Source: Takashimella koratensis (Eukaryota; Basidiomycota; Tremellomycetes; Trichosporonales; Tetragoniomycetaceae). From it: DNA of 64,000 nt. The stretch's first letter is position 1, and every line of letters starts with the position of its first letter. This document shows, in pieces, positions 34,861 to 43,602 of the stretch. Location of the stretch: positions 186,001 to 250,000 of the forward strand of contig BCKT01000017.1 in NCBI GenBank assembly GCA_003116875.1, given 5' to 3'. Both the position numbers and the translations under genes were made by a program. Under the pieces are notes generated by a model. It worked only from the letters and a program-made list of their open reading frames with translations, made no database searches and was not told where the DNA came from.

Positions 34861-35769
34861 GATGAAGTGTTGAATAACTTGGGTGAGGAAATTTGTGTAA
34901 GCTTTGGCATCACCTCTGTTCTTTATGTACAGCAGAGGTCGTGCACTGCATCACGACAAGTAAAGACAAAGACATGGGGACAATAGCGCTCGGAGCAGGT
35001 CTCACTATGCAAAGGAAGAGAGACAAAGGGATGGAAAGCGAGTATGGTGGGGTGTTCGGTCTCACTTGGAGTGAGAGGGAAGGGATGAAAGGTGACATGG
35101 CTCGGGTGTCGGGATCATTGAAAGTGGAAGGCGAGAGCTGCTGTCGACTATAGCTGTTGACCAAAAGAAAAACGACCGAATGCACGACTTGACGTCCACA
35201 AAGGGCGCACACCTGGCTGTAAATGCAGCTGACGACAACGACTAGGGTTTTGGTGAGATTGCCTCTCTGGTCCTTTCTCACCTCCTCGCCTGCTCGTCCC
35301 GTCCGGTGGTCCCCATCCCACCCGCCGCCCGACCAGAGCACGCTATACATTCGGCTCGCTCCCTACGGCCAGAGGCAACGCAAAAGGAGCACACTACATA
35401 GAGAGAAAAAAGAGGCAGGGAAAGAGGGAGGAGGTGGGTAACTACCAAAGTACCGTGGATGCAGCTACCGGTCGTTCGAGATGAGAGAGAGGATGGAAGA
35501 AAGAGAGGGACGGTGGTGCAGAGAGGGATGAAGGGATGCAGCACGTGACTTGCTACTCAGAGGCCTGTGCTGTCTCCAGCACCCCTTATCACCCACGTCG
35601 ACAGCAGTGGACGCCCATCTGACTCCGAGTATCCCTTTGACGTATTGAAGGCCAAGACAAGCAAAGATTGAGGTAGTTGAAATGGGGAGTTGTAGCGAGC
35701 TTTCTGCCGAGCACCGTAAAGCATCCATGACGTGTGCGACCGTAAGTACATGTTAAGTCGAACGCACCA
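34861..35769. other. Spacer between units e and f
   Basis: About 900 bases without a credible gene. Open frames are short on both strands. This spacer is shorter than the others, and I could not find the CGAGTACAGCC block in it. Confidence 0.4.
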
Positions 35770-36459
35770 TCAGAGTGGGAGCTCGACTGCTTCTTGAAAA
35801 ACGTCCCCATCTTGACCGTCGGCTCCAATATCAACGCCAATGCCTGTTCCGAATCCACCAGGGGCTCCTCCGTCTTGGGTATAGTCGCCGTGCATGTTTT
35901 TGTCTTCTTGTTGAAATCGCTCGTCCGTGGTGCCGACTTCCATAGAAACACCATTCTTCCACTCGATAGCGCTCTCATTTTGCTTTCCGGGAACAAATTG
36001 AGGAGGGTCACTCCCAAACCTGCTATCTTTTGTGGGGAAGTAAATAGCTTGGTCCAGGTATTTTGTTCCTCCCAACATGGACTTTGTCGCAAGTGTCAAA
36101 GAGTGTATCTTCTCCCCTGTTCGCATGAAGAGGATTCGAGCTGGGTTCTTCAACGCCTGAGCGGACCAGCCGAGTTTAGCTTCGATGTAGGCGTATCGAG
36201 GACTGACTATGGAGAATTCAATAGGCCCGAAATTGATCCAGTACGGAGGATCGCTGGGACATAATAGTGCTGCGCTTTCGACGGTGTGTGATCCGAACCC
36301 AGTGGAACTGAGGGCGCAATCATCCAAGACAAGCTCAGTATCAAGGGCAGAGAATGGGACCCCTAGCCCGCTCAGTATCGGGACCCCGGAGGGGTGACTC
36401 AAAGTAAGGTCGATCGACTCCGGGGTTGACTCAGGCAGAAGCGGGTCAGATTCGCTCAC
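35770..36459 (-). CDS. Hypothetical protein, tandem family unit f
   Basis: An uninterrupted 229-codon frame, the longest member. The N-terminus is acidic and Ser/Pro-rich (MSESDPLLPESTPESIDLTL). The family core follows: SHTVESAALLCPSDPPYW, GPIEFSIVSPRYAYIEAKLG then W, KYLDQAIYFPTKDSRFGSDP. It ends with a Gly/Asp-rich tail containing GGAPGGFGTGIGVDIGADGQ that no other unit has. No introns, signal peptide or membrane helix are seen. A Tc1/mariner element sits only 54 bases upstream of its ATG, so its original promoter has been pushed about 1.4 kb away and expression may be altered. Confidence 0.6.
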   Translation of the reverse strand: MSESDPLLPESTPESIDLTLSHPSGVPILSGLGVPFSALDTELVLDDCALSSTGFGSHTVESAALLCPSDPPYWINFGPIEFSIVSPRYAYIEAKLGWSAQALKNPARILFMRTGEKIHSLTLATKSMLGGTKYLDQAIYFPTKDSRFGSDPPQFVPGKQNESAIEWKNGVSMEVGTTDERFQQEDKNMHGDYTQDGGAPGGFGTGIGVDIGADGQDGDVFQEAVELPL

Positions 36460-36513
36460 AGACAGGAAAACTTGGTAAAGAGGATAGGAGAAGTAGAAGT
36501 GGCAATGCTGATG

Positions 36514-37855
36514 CAGTGGGGGGAAATAAGAATTTGGTACAAGTGGCTACATTTTCGTGCTCATTACTAAAGATGTATGGACCTCCAGTTGCCCCTCTCC
36601 TCAAATCCTTCTCCAAATGTGATGCGCTTCAATGAGCAGAAGCTATAGCAGGTCACTCACCTGTCACTTTCAGTACTTTGTGGTTTTGCCCTTTCCCTTC
36701 CAGACTGCTTGCATCCTCCTCTCCATGCTCTCAATGGTAGAATCAATGAGCGACTGGTCAATCATGTTCCATATCCTCTGAGCAGCCTCAAACAGCTCAT
36801 CTGCATTGGTAGGACGTTTGGGGAGTGCAGCAAGCTTCTGCTTGAGCAAGGACCAGATGTTCTCTATTGGGTTGAGATCAGGGGAGTTGGGAGGATGTTC
36901 AAGGTACTTGAAGCCTTGCTCCTTGGCAACTGCTCTGCTCAGCTTTGCTGTATGGATGCTAGCTCCATCTTCAATGATGAAGGGGTCTCCATAGCCTCGC
37001 CAGCGTTGCGTCATTGCTTTCCAAAGGTCTAGGAGGATGACCTTGGTGATCTGTCCCTGGTAGATAAGGCCTGTAACTCCCTTACGTTTACCCAAGCTGT
37101 TTGTGGTGTCAAAGCGAACAAGAGGAGATCTACCACCATGCCAAATTGCTCCCCAGACCATGACTCCCTGTCTCCCAGAGCGGAAAGCAGGCTTGAGGCA
37201 CTGTGAAGCAAGTGACTCTCCTTTCTTCCGGGTGACCCAGGTTCTCACCTGGTTAAACAGGGTAATCTGGGACTCATCCACAAAGATAACCCGTCTCCAA
37301 TCAAGGAACCGGTGACGTTCGCTGTAACGGCAACAAAGAGCGCGCTGGCGGCGAGTTAGAAATGGTTTGTATCGAGCCACATAGCGTCCAACACCGGCTG
37401 CTTTGAGATAGGAGCAAAGGGTTTTGGTGCAGATATCAACACCTAGTTGTTTGAAGTGGGCACACAGTTCCTTCAGTGACAGCGTGCAATTAACCCTAGC
37501 ATACCGGACCAAAAGCCGCCTGGTTCGCTTGCTGTACTTCTTGGGACGCCCGCGGTGTGGTCTGTCACGGAGAGAGCCATACTTCTTGTGCTTATTCTTG
37601 AGATTTTGGACGGTGGTCTTGGAACACTTGTGTTTCTTAGCAGCTTCCCTCACAGTGGTGTACTCAGCTGTACCAACAATCCTCCCACGCTTTGAAGGGG
37701 AAAAATGCTCGCCAGGCATGCTGAGCAGAGGGTGATGAGGAAAATGAAGGAGAAAGATGCAGTGGAGCATGAGAAAAGTGGAGTCAAAGACATACGACTC
37801 TTTCTTTGTCATGTGATGATGTGCCACTGTACCAAATTATTATTTCCCCCCACTG
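36514..37855 (-). mobile_element. Tc1/mariner DNA transposon with terminal inverted repeats
   Basis: A 1342-base element bounded by imperfect inverted repeats of about 33 bases. The left end reads CAGTGGGGGGAAATAA; the right end, reverse-complemented, is the same for the first 16 bases and continues TAATTTGGTACAGTGGC. The right flank starts with TA, the usual Tc1 target. The left flank is TG, so one copy of the target duplication has probably mutated. Inside lies one intact transposase gene. The ends and coding frame are both well preserved, which suggests recent activity. Confidence 0.9.
36670..37719 (-). CDS. Tc1-like DDE transposase (DD34E)
   Basis: A 349-residue transposase from the start MPGEHFSPSKRGRIVGTAEY; an upstream in-frame ATG at 37827 would begin inside the terminal repeat and is less likely. 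The N-terminal helix-turn-helix pair runs through AAKKHKCSKTTVQNLKNKHK to the GRPKKYS basic linker. The catalytic triad is complete: first Asp in VIFVDES, second Asp in FIIEDGASIHTAK, Glu in LNPIENIW, with 34 residues between the second Asp and the Glu, as in the Tc1 group. No stop or frameshift interrupts it. It cuts and reinserts DNA at TA sites. There are no introns, unlike its neighbours, as expected for a mobile gene. Confidence 0.93.
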   Translation of the reverse strand: MPGEHFSPSKRGRIVGTAEYTTVREAAKKHKCSKTTVQNLKNKHKKYGSLRDRPHRGRPKKYSKRTRRLLVRYARVNCTLSLKELCAHFKQLGVDICTKTLCSYLKAAGVGRYVARYKPFLTRRQRALCCRYSERHRFLDWRRVIFVDESQITLFNQVRTWVTRKKGESLASQCLKPAFRSGRQGVMVWGAIWHGGRSPLVRFDTTNSLGKRKGVTGLIYQGQITKVILLDLWKAMTQRWRGYGDPFIIEDGASIHTAKLSRAVAKEQGFKYLEHPPNSPDLNPIENIWSLLKQKLAALPKRPTNADELFEAAQRIWNMIDQSLIDSTIESMERRMQAVWKGKGKTTKY

Positions 37856-38358
37856 TATAGTGTTGGAGATGTTCAAAGTGTCGAATAGAAAGGAGTAGAA
37901 AGCTGAAAGGACGTGTACGCAAAAGGAGCCTTGATGGAACCCAAAGGATCATATTTTCCAGTGCGTTTCACACGCTCGCTCCCAAGTCTAGCCCTTTCTC
38001 AGACCGAGCGCGTCGTTCAAAGTCTGGCCTTCTCCGGACCGACCGAGTACGGCTACGCTCTGCACAGCTGTATTGGTGGAATATGTCACGTCGTGGGCGT
38101 GATAGAAGCTCGTCTCGATAACTATGAACACAGATGATGTATTGAGAGGCAAAAGAAAGGGGGAAAAGGGGGGTCGTTACGTATAGACAACTCATGATGG
38201 GTCGAACCTGCTTTTACTCTGGTCGACCTTTGCCAACTCCTTGGCCGTACTCCTCTCAGAGGCACCTTCTTCAGTCTCCTCTCTTCTCCACTACCCTTCT
38301 CTGTCTGTCGCTCGTCTATCCCTCGCTGCTCCTCGTCCTCATCATCATCAACCACAAC
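37856..38358. other. Gap between the transposon and MOB2
   Basis: About 500 bases without a credible gene. The first part is probably the original upstream region of family unit f, now displaced by the transposon. The last part is the 3' flank of MOB2. Confidence 0.45.
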
Positions 38359-39548
38359 TCAAACCTCCAAAACCCCCACCTCTCTCCACTTTTCACTCAA
38401 CTCGGCAACTCCTTGTTCCAACCCTTGGGGAGTCATCAAATCCTTCATGACCAGCAAATCAAACTCTTTCCCGAACGCGAGGAAATGCGCAAAGAGCGAG
38501 TTGAAGTGCGCTTCAACAGAGAGGTGGAGAATTTGTTCGAAATGGGCGTGGTAGAGATGCGCAAAGATTCGGAAGAGGTGTTTGTAGACGTGTTTGGCGG
38601 TGTACGCGAACGATGAGGGGAAGTCGCGGCCTATGGGGGTAAGCACGCGTCTCGGTACGACCATCTGAGGAAAAGAAACAAAGCAACAAGGGGGATGTGA
38701 TGACACCGGTGATAGACGCAGAACGTACCAGACTTTGTCGGGAAGACGGTCTCGTCATCCAGCAACTTTTGAAGCCAACTCATCACAAAGTCGATATACG
38801 TCGGTGCCGGCAAGCTCACGAGTCGCTGATTCTGATCCGGCCAAAGGAAGTTGAGCCTGGCGGTATGTCAGCTCTGACCTGTCCTTCATTTTTTCCGTAA
38901 AATGAGAGAAGTCCGCGACTTACGCTGGTCCGCCCGACATGCTAGGGCAGTTTTGGATAGTGCAGAATTCAGTGAGGGCCGAGTAGAAGTGATTGAGGTT
39001 GTGATAAAAGTCGAACACTGCCGATGTCAGCTTGCCATCACTAGTTTCTACACCTTGGGTCGTATCTTGGCATCTTCAATCTAGCTCTTTCTTCTATCGC
39101 TCTTCTCCTCTCCCGTTCTCTGCTTTCCGCTGCTCCGCTCGCTCAGCTTCGCGCGTGATACTTACAATTGATAGCTACCCATTCATTCGCGTCCACATAC
39201 TTTGGCAACGCCACGATTGTCTTGAAGCTTCCCTTCACCAACGCGGCCTTGACGAACGGCTGACAAAGGTAGAGGGGTTTATGGCCACCTGCACCACCGC
39301 CGCCGGGGGAAGGGACGGTCGGTGCGAACTCGGTTCCAGGGGATGGGAAGGAATCAAAGTATGCGCCTTGAGGGGTATTGATGGGTGATCGTTTGGGGGC
39401 GCGGAGGCGGCTAAAGAAGTGAATGATTAGACTCTGATTTGGTGATGCGGATCGAAGGATGGAAGAAAAGGAGACGAGAGATGGGTAGGGAATGGGAGTG
39501 GAGGAAAAGAGGATGGACGTACCCGATCGAGTTGAGGAAACCGGACAT
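38359..39548 (-). CDS. MOB2: MOB2-type kinase coactivator
   Basis: Predicted 254-residue Mob protein that binds and activates the NDR/LATS kinase Cbk1 in cell morphogenesis. Exons: 39548-39523, 39410-39166, 39017-38924, 38856-38729 and 38630-38359. The start MSGFLNSIGRLRAPKRSPIN resembles Mob2 proteins. The Mob fold follows: CQPFVKAALVKGSFKTIVAL, PKYVDANEWVAIN, EFCTIQNCPSMSGGP, SLPAPTYIDFVMSWLQKLLD, then HLFRIFAHLYHAHFEQILHL and EAHFNSLFAHFLAFGKEFDL. KGSFKTIV and LPKYVD are closer to Mob2 than to Mob1. The Cys and His pairs expected for zinc binding are present. A frame upstream of the ATG is open for 120 codons and is discussed separately. Confidence 0.92.
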
Positions 39549-40108
39549 GGCGGGTGTAGAGGGAACGATCAAGACCAGAGAGACGGATATTTGCGTAGAT
39601 GACGAGTCGGGCCCAGCGAAGTCGAAGCAGGTAGTGTCAACGGGGGTTAAGAGGGTGATCAAGAGAGGGAGGGCGAGAGTGAACGATGGTGCCAATGGTG
39701 ACAATGGTGGTTGTGGTTGTGGTTGTGGTTGTGGTTGTGGTTGTGGTTGTGGTTGTGGTTGTCGGTAACCAGAGAGTCTGAGCGCGACGCGTGAGAGCGA
39801 AGGCAGGTGACGTGGCATTATAAGAGAGGTTGGGTCAGGCCGAGTGATAAGCACCTTTGAAGCCTGATGGTGATTTCGAAAAACAGGTCGAGTGACCACG
39901 ATTCGCATTCAACTTGTCATTACCACCGACCAACAACCAACAACCAGCAACCAGTCCTCATCCACAGCTTACCCACGCGCACCTACCCCTTGTCGACCTG
40001 TAAATACGAGCGTATCGTGACCACACCTTCGCCCGCGCTCACCACCGTTCTATCCGATTTTCAAGGCGGTCTCGTGGATCCTCTGTCCCTCTGATTGTTT
40101 CGCGCGTC
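39549..40108. promoter_or_regulatory. Divergent promoter MOB2 / SRP9
   Basis: A 560-base gap between divergent starts, containing a nine-unit hexamer repeat on the MOB2 side and C/T-rich leader on the SRP9 side. Confidence 0.5.
39709..39762. repeat. (GGTTGT)9 tandem repeat
   Basis: Nine perfect hexamers. On the minus strand, in the frame that continues into MOB2, they encode alternating Pro-Gln. Confidence 0.95.
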
Positions 40109-40850
40109 ATGGTCTACGTCAAGAAATGGTCAGATTTCGAGAGTGTACGTATTGTCAACTCACAGCCCAATCAATGTCTCAGTCTGTTAGAGCTGGAAGA
40201 GTTGCTGATATCTATATTTTCTCTAAAACCAACAGGCAGCGGTAGACTTGTATGCGAAATCACCACGAAAAGTGAGTCGAGGTATTCCATTCTCAACAAT
40301 ATATTCCGCTCCTTAGAGTAGATGTAAATGCTGACGATGTTTTTTGAACTTGTAGACACGGTATAGTGTAAAGTTTGTGCAGAAGACTGGTCAACTCGTG
40401 CTCAAAATGACCGACGATACAAGAGTAGGTTGATACCTTGACTCTGACTCTCCTTCGCCCATCCCCTTGCATCTGCTTCGTTGCTGCCCTTCTCCACTCG
40501 TCATTTCGCCTCCCCCTTCCTCGACCCTATATCATGACAATCTGACCATCCATTCCTCTTAGTGCATCAAATACAAGACCTTCTCCGCGATCGTTTTGAA
40601 CCGATTCGAATCTCTCAACCTCCGTCTCCTCTCTCAAATATCCAACACGAAACAAAGGGTTCTCTCTCCTGCGCCCGTCGAGCCCACTCCTGAAACCACG
40701 AGCGGTGCGGCTGGTGTTGGTGAGGTCGGGGCTGGAGGAAACGGAAGGGAAAGAGAAGGGACGCCGGCGCCGTCTGGGCAAGGAGCGGTAGGGACGCCAG
40801 CGAAGGGGACGCCAGCGGGTGGAAAGAAGAAGAAGAAGGGGAAAAAGTAG
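40109..40850 (+). CDS. SRP9: Signal recognition particle subunit SRP9/SRP21
   Basis: Predicted 142-residue SRP subunit of the SRP9-21 family, part of the Alu domain that slows translation while ribosomes dock at the ER. Exons: 40109-40144, 40236-40271, 40356-40424 and 40563-40850; the first two are 36 bases each. Splicing gives MVYVKKWSDFESAAVDLYAK then SPRKTRYSVKFVQKTGQLVL and KMTDDTRCIKYKTF, which follows the SRP9 pattern closely. After the fold (LNRFESLNLRLLSQIS) there is a low-complexity Gly/Pro/Thr linker and a Lys-rich end (GGKKKKKGKK), as in fungal Srp21, which is longer than animal SRP9. The C-terminal basic tail probably contacts RNA. Confidence 0.9.
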
Positions 40851-41319
40851 GGGTTTAGTTGCGACGAAGGATGAGAGTTGAGCTGGGACACTAGGTGGAT
40901 TCGGGAGATACGTGGGAGTTTGGTATACTCGTTTCATTGTCAATCATAAACCATGCTGCATGATATATATGACCCATGGCTTGTATCGTCACGTCTCGTT
41001 CCTGACGGTGGTGGAGAGGTCTCCTAATTTTTACAACCAAGTATAAGATAGCCGTTTATGCTATCCAAGTATTGTCTAGCACCCAAGTGCTCTCCTTGTG
41101 CTCTATGTGCTCCGTGTGCTCCATGTGTTAAGTCCACGTAGATGCTCTGAAACGCTTCGACTAAGCTCGACCTCGATTCGCTAGATCAATGCGACGTCGA
41201 TTGCTGAACCCCATTCATCAGCTTTGACCGATGAAGCCACGACTAGCTGACTTATCGTACCTTGTTTACAGAGCTCTTCATCGAATCGATGGGCGGCCGT
41301 TTCGTTCTTTGCGTAGTGA
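40851..41319. other. Gap between SRP9 and the small unknown gene
   Basis: About 470 bases between convergent genes. A run of GTGCTC-type repeats (GTGCTCTATGTGCTCCGTGTG) lies at about 41089-41125. No gene is visible. Confidence 0.4.
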
Positions 41320-41697
41320 TCATACCTTCACACTAGTCGTTTCGACTTCTTTGGTCACTTCACTCAACCCATCTCTAATCTCCTCTGCCTCTCTTCTCAA
41401 CAAATCAATCTTTTCCCCTACTTTTTCCCCTACTCCATTCCCTACCCCACTTTCTCCTCTTGTCTCACTCTTATCACCACTAGCTAAAACCTTGACGTCC
41501 TCTCTCATGCCCACGTACGCTCGACTCAACTCGACATGCGCCGCGGTATCTGAAGACGAAGGTGTGAAAGCATTCAACGATGTCAATGCGGATGGAGTCG
41601 GTGTGTAGGTTTGTTTGGCGAGCGAAGAGCGGGATGACGCAGGGAGGGCGAGGAGGAGAGATAGGTCTATTGCGAGGGATTGAGGTGTGAGTGTCAT
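41320..41697 (-). CDS. Small hypothetical protein with C-terminal heptad-like helix
   Basis: A 125-codon frame from the ATG at 41697: MTLTPQSLAIDLSLLLALPA, then a Ser/Thr/Pro-rich middle and a charged C-terminus (KIDLLRREAEEIRDGLSEVT then KEVET) that looks like an amphipathic helix. I do not recognise the family. The N-terminal Leu-rich helix plus C-terminal coiled-coil-like end is reminiscent of small subunits of multi-protein complexes (kinetochore or lysosome-tether types), but that is only an impression. The frame stays open upstream through a polyglutamine-coding repeat, so a longer form starting at 41913 is possible. No intron is needed. Confidence 0.45.
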   Translation of the reverse strand: MTLTPQSLAIDLSLLLALPASSRSSLAKQTYTPTPSALTSLNAFTPSSSDTAAHVELSRAYVGMREDVKVLASGDKSETRGESGVGNGVGEKVGEKIDLLRREAEEIRDGLSEVTKEVETTSVKV

Positions 41698-41711
41698 GCT
41701 GGATGGTGTGG

Positions 41712-41712
41712 G

Positions 41713-41758
<46 letters not shown>
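41712..41758. repeat. (GTT)n trinucleotide repeat
   Basis: About sixteen GTT units. On the minus strand they read as CAA (Gln) in frame with the small hypothetical gene just downstream. Confidence 0.95.
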
Positions 41759-42151
41759 GGTTGAGCAGACCGACGGTATATGCTCGCCGATTGGAAGCAA
41801 GTCGACCAGGTGGACGGGCAACGTGGCGCACACGTGGCAAATTTCCGGCTGCCTCGTGTCATCCCGGGATCATCCCCAGATGCTTGAGTGGTCTCTCTGC
41901 ATCGTGAGTCCATGCATGGCGAGACAAGACAGAATGGCTAGGCGTGGGACGAGTCGACCAGAAGACTGGATTAAAGAGCGTATACGTGTGACTATGGACA
42001 TCATGACATTAATCACAGCCCCGGTCCAGGATCATGACTCTGGGCTTCTTTCTTTCTTTGTTGCTTCACTTGGTCCCTACCCTAGTCGCGTGACGCCCAT
42101 CACCTCGTTGTCCAATACCCACGTCCTACCCTTCTGTCACCTTGCAACGAT

Positions 42152-43293
42152 TTAGAACGGGAGGACACTGGACGCGCCGCGTAATGCCATTTGACCACCG
42201 AATCGGAGCGTCGTGATACCCCCCGGGAAATAAGCGGCGAGGTAAGACAAGAGCGCGACGACCTGATGCGCGTCAGTTGAATGTAAAGAACGAGAATAAG
42301 ACAAGGTAAAAGGAGTGAGACCTGTACAAGCTGGACCTGAACTCACCTGGACGATCGAGGCGACGAGAGTTCCGATGGTTGACCTGAGCCCGATAGCGAA
42401 GAAGAGCGTGAGACCGAGAGATCCAAAGTACGCGAGGGAGAAAGGTAACCGCTCAGCCGAGAGGATATGCTTGAGGTCTGAGCGGGGTTAGCGCGGATAT
42501 GGCGGACAACTTGTCGACAAGGAGGTGTGAACCTGGCTGAGACTCACGGTTAAGAGGACCGTGGAGGATCGCGAAACCGACCATGAACAAACTCGAGCCG
42601 AGAGTGAAGGCGAGAGCAAACTTGCGTGGTCGAATGGCGACTGTGGGAGTCAACGGGCGATCCCATGAGTCGTTGATCAGCGGTGAAGAGAGGTGAGGAG
42701 TGAGAGGAGTGAGAATGGAAAAGGTGATAAGAAGTGATGGAGCCCAGGGGGAATGGACATACGGATAGGGAGGAAGAGAAAGGCGATACCGAAACACGCC
42801 ATACCGCCTGCGCAACAAGCCAAGAACCCTAGGAACCTGGTAAAGTCAGCAAGTGTGGTACGGACATTGATGTGAAGAGCACGATTTGCTACAACACGGC
42901 GAGACTCACCGTTCCCATCGCTATGAAATTGTCAGTGTCAGCATCCATCTCATTCCACCTCCTCGTCTCAACTTTTCATCTTCTCAACCATCACTCCTCT
43001 CTACCCCATCTCTCATCTACTCTACTTCTCTCTCTTTACCTATGATACCTTGCACAGTTCTGACTACTCACCGACAGTGCAAAATACGCCTCTTCCTCTG
43101 CGCTTCTTCCTTCGTTTCGTAACGGGATATATCCAGAGACACTGGACCAAGCCCTACTGAATGGATTCGCACTTGCCCCTGGACCTGCTGCACCTGATGC
43201 GGACGCGGCAGCTGGGGAATCGTCTTGGACGCTGTTGGCCCATCTGAAGCCAGAGAGTTGGGATCGAAACGACTGGGCGGCGGAGGCGGACAT
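42152..43293 (-). CDS. SFT2: Vesicle transport protein SFT2
   Basis: Predicted 213-residue four-helix Golgi protein of the Sft2 family, acting in fusion of endosome-derived vesicles with the Golgi. Exons: 43293-43072, 42920-42910 (11 nt), 42836-42763, 42640-42548, 42477-42347 and 42262-42152. The tiny second exon gives RWER and joins AYFALS to FLGFLACCAGGMACFGIAFL, the first membrane helix. Then come RPRKFALAFTLGSSLFMVGF, the short loop AILHGPLNHLKHILSAERLP, and FSLAYFGSLGLTLFFAIGL, VVALLSYLAAYFPGG. The order RKFAL...GSSLFM...GPL..H...ERLPFS..Y..S is the Sft2 signature. The N-terminal cytosolic part has QLSGFRWANS. It shares a 309-base divergent promoter with the SDS3-like gene. Confidence 0.92.
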
Positions 43294-43602
43294 GGTGGTT
43301 GTGGGATGAGGATGAGATGGAGACTGGGTGAGATGTGGATTAGAGAAGGAGTGACCGAGAGCACAGCCTGACGCGGCCAAACAATGCTGACGTGGCATTT
43401 TATCCCAAACGTATCCACGTGCTATTCTCCCCTTATCACCCGCTCTATTTCCGGCTCCGGCCGAAGGTTTCACCCCGGGCCATCTACCCAACCCCCTCGT
43501 CCCCGTCCCCGCCCTCTTCCTTTCTCCTACCTCTACCTCATCATACCTGGCCCTGCCTCTCACATCCCATTGCCAACCCCACCCCTACCCCAACCCAGCA
43601 CC
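43294..43602. promoter_or_regulatory. Divergent promoter SFT2 / SDS3-like
   Basis: A 309-base gap between divergent starts. The right half is C/T-rich leader of the SDS3-like gene (43440-43600). No other feature is seen. Confidence 0.5.

Larger units (their letters stand above)
25756..36459 (-). repeat. Tandem array of a lineage-specific gene family
   Basis: Six related minus-strand units (a-f) end to end: starts near 26205, 28012, 30425, 32635, 34860 and 36459, so spacing is about 1.6-2.4 kb. Shared features, in order: a Ser/Asp/Pro-rich N-terminus, a PTI(N/D) motif in b, c and e, then an A-A-L or I-P-V-A-L strand, a second hydrophobic strand (VLLF, CFIT, VFFS, FSIV), and a strand with GW or DW (ATDWVAI, SNGWTAV, GMGWSVV, KLGWSAQ). 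Units e and f also share YVDQAVF/YLDQAIYFP followed by S-K/R-W/F-G. The similarity is weak but ordered, so it reflects old tandem duplication. Function is unknown. There is no signal peptide or membrane helix. Confidence 0.65.

Noticed and set aside
38513..38758. Use of the acceptor after CTCAG at about 38687 for the last MOB2 exon
   Set aside because: It leads into a frame without Mob features. The next acceptor (CCCATAG, before 38630) gives the conserved FRIFAHLYHAHF segment.
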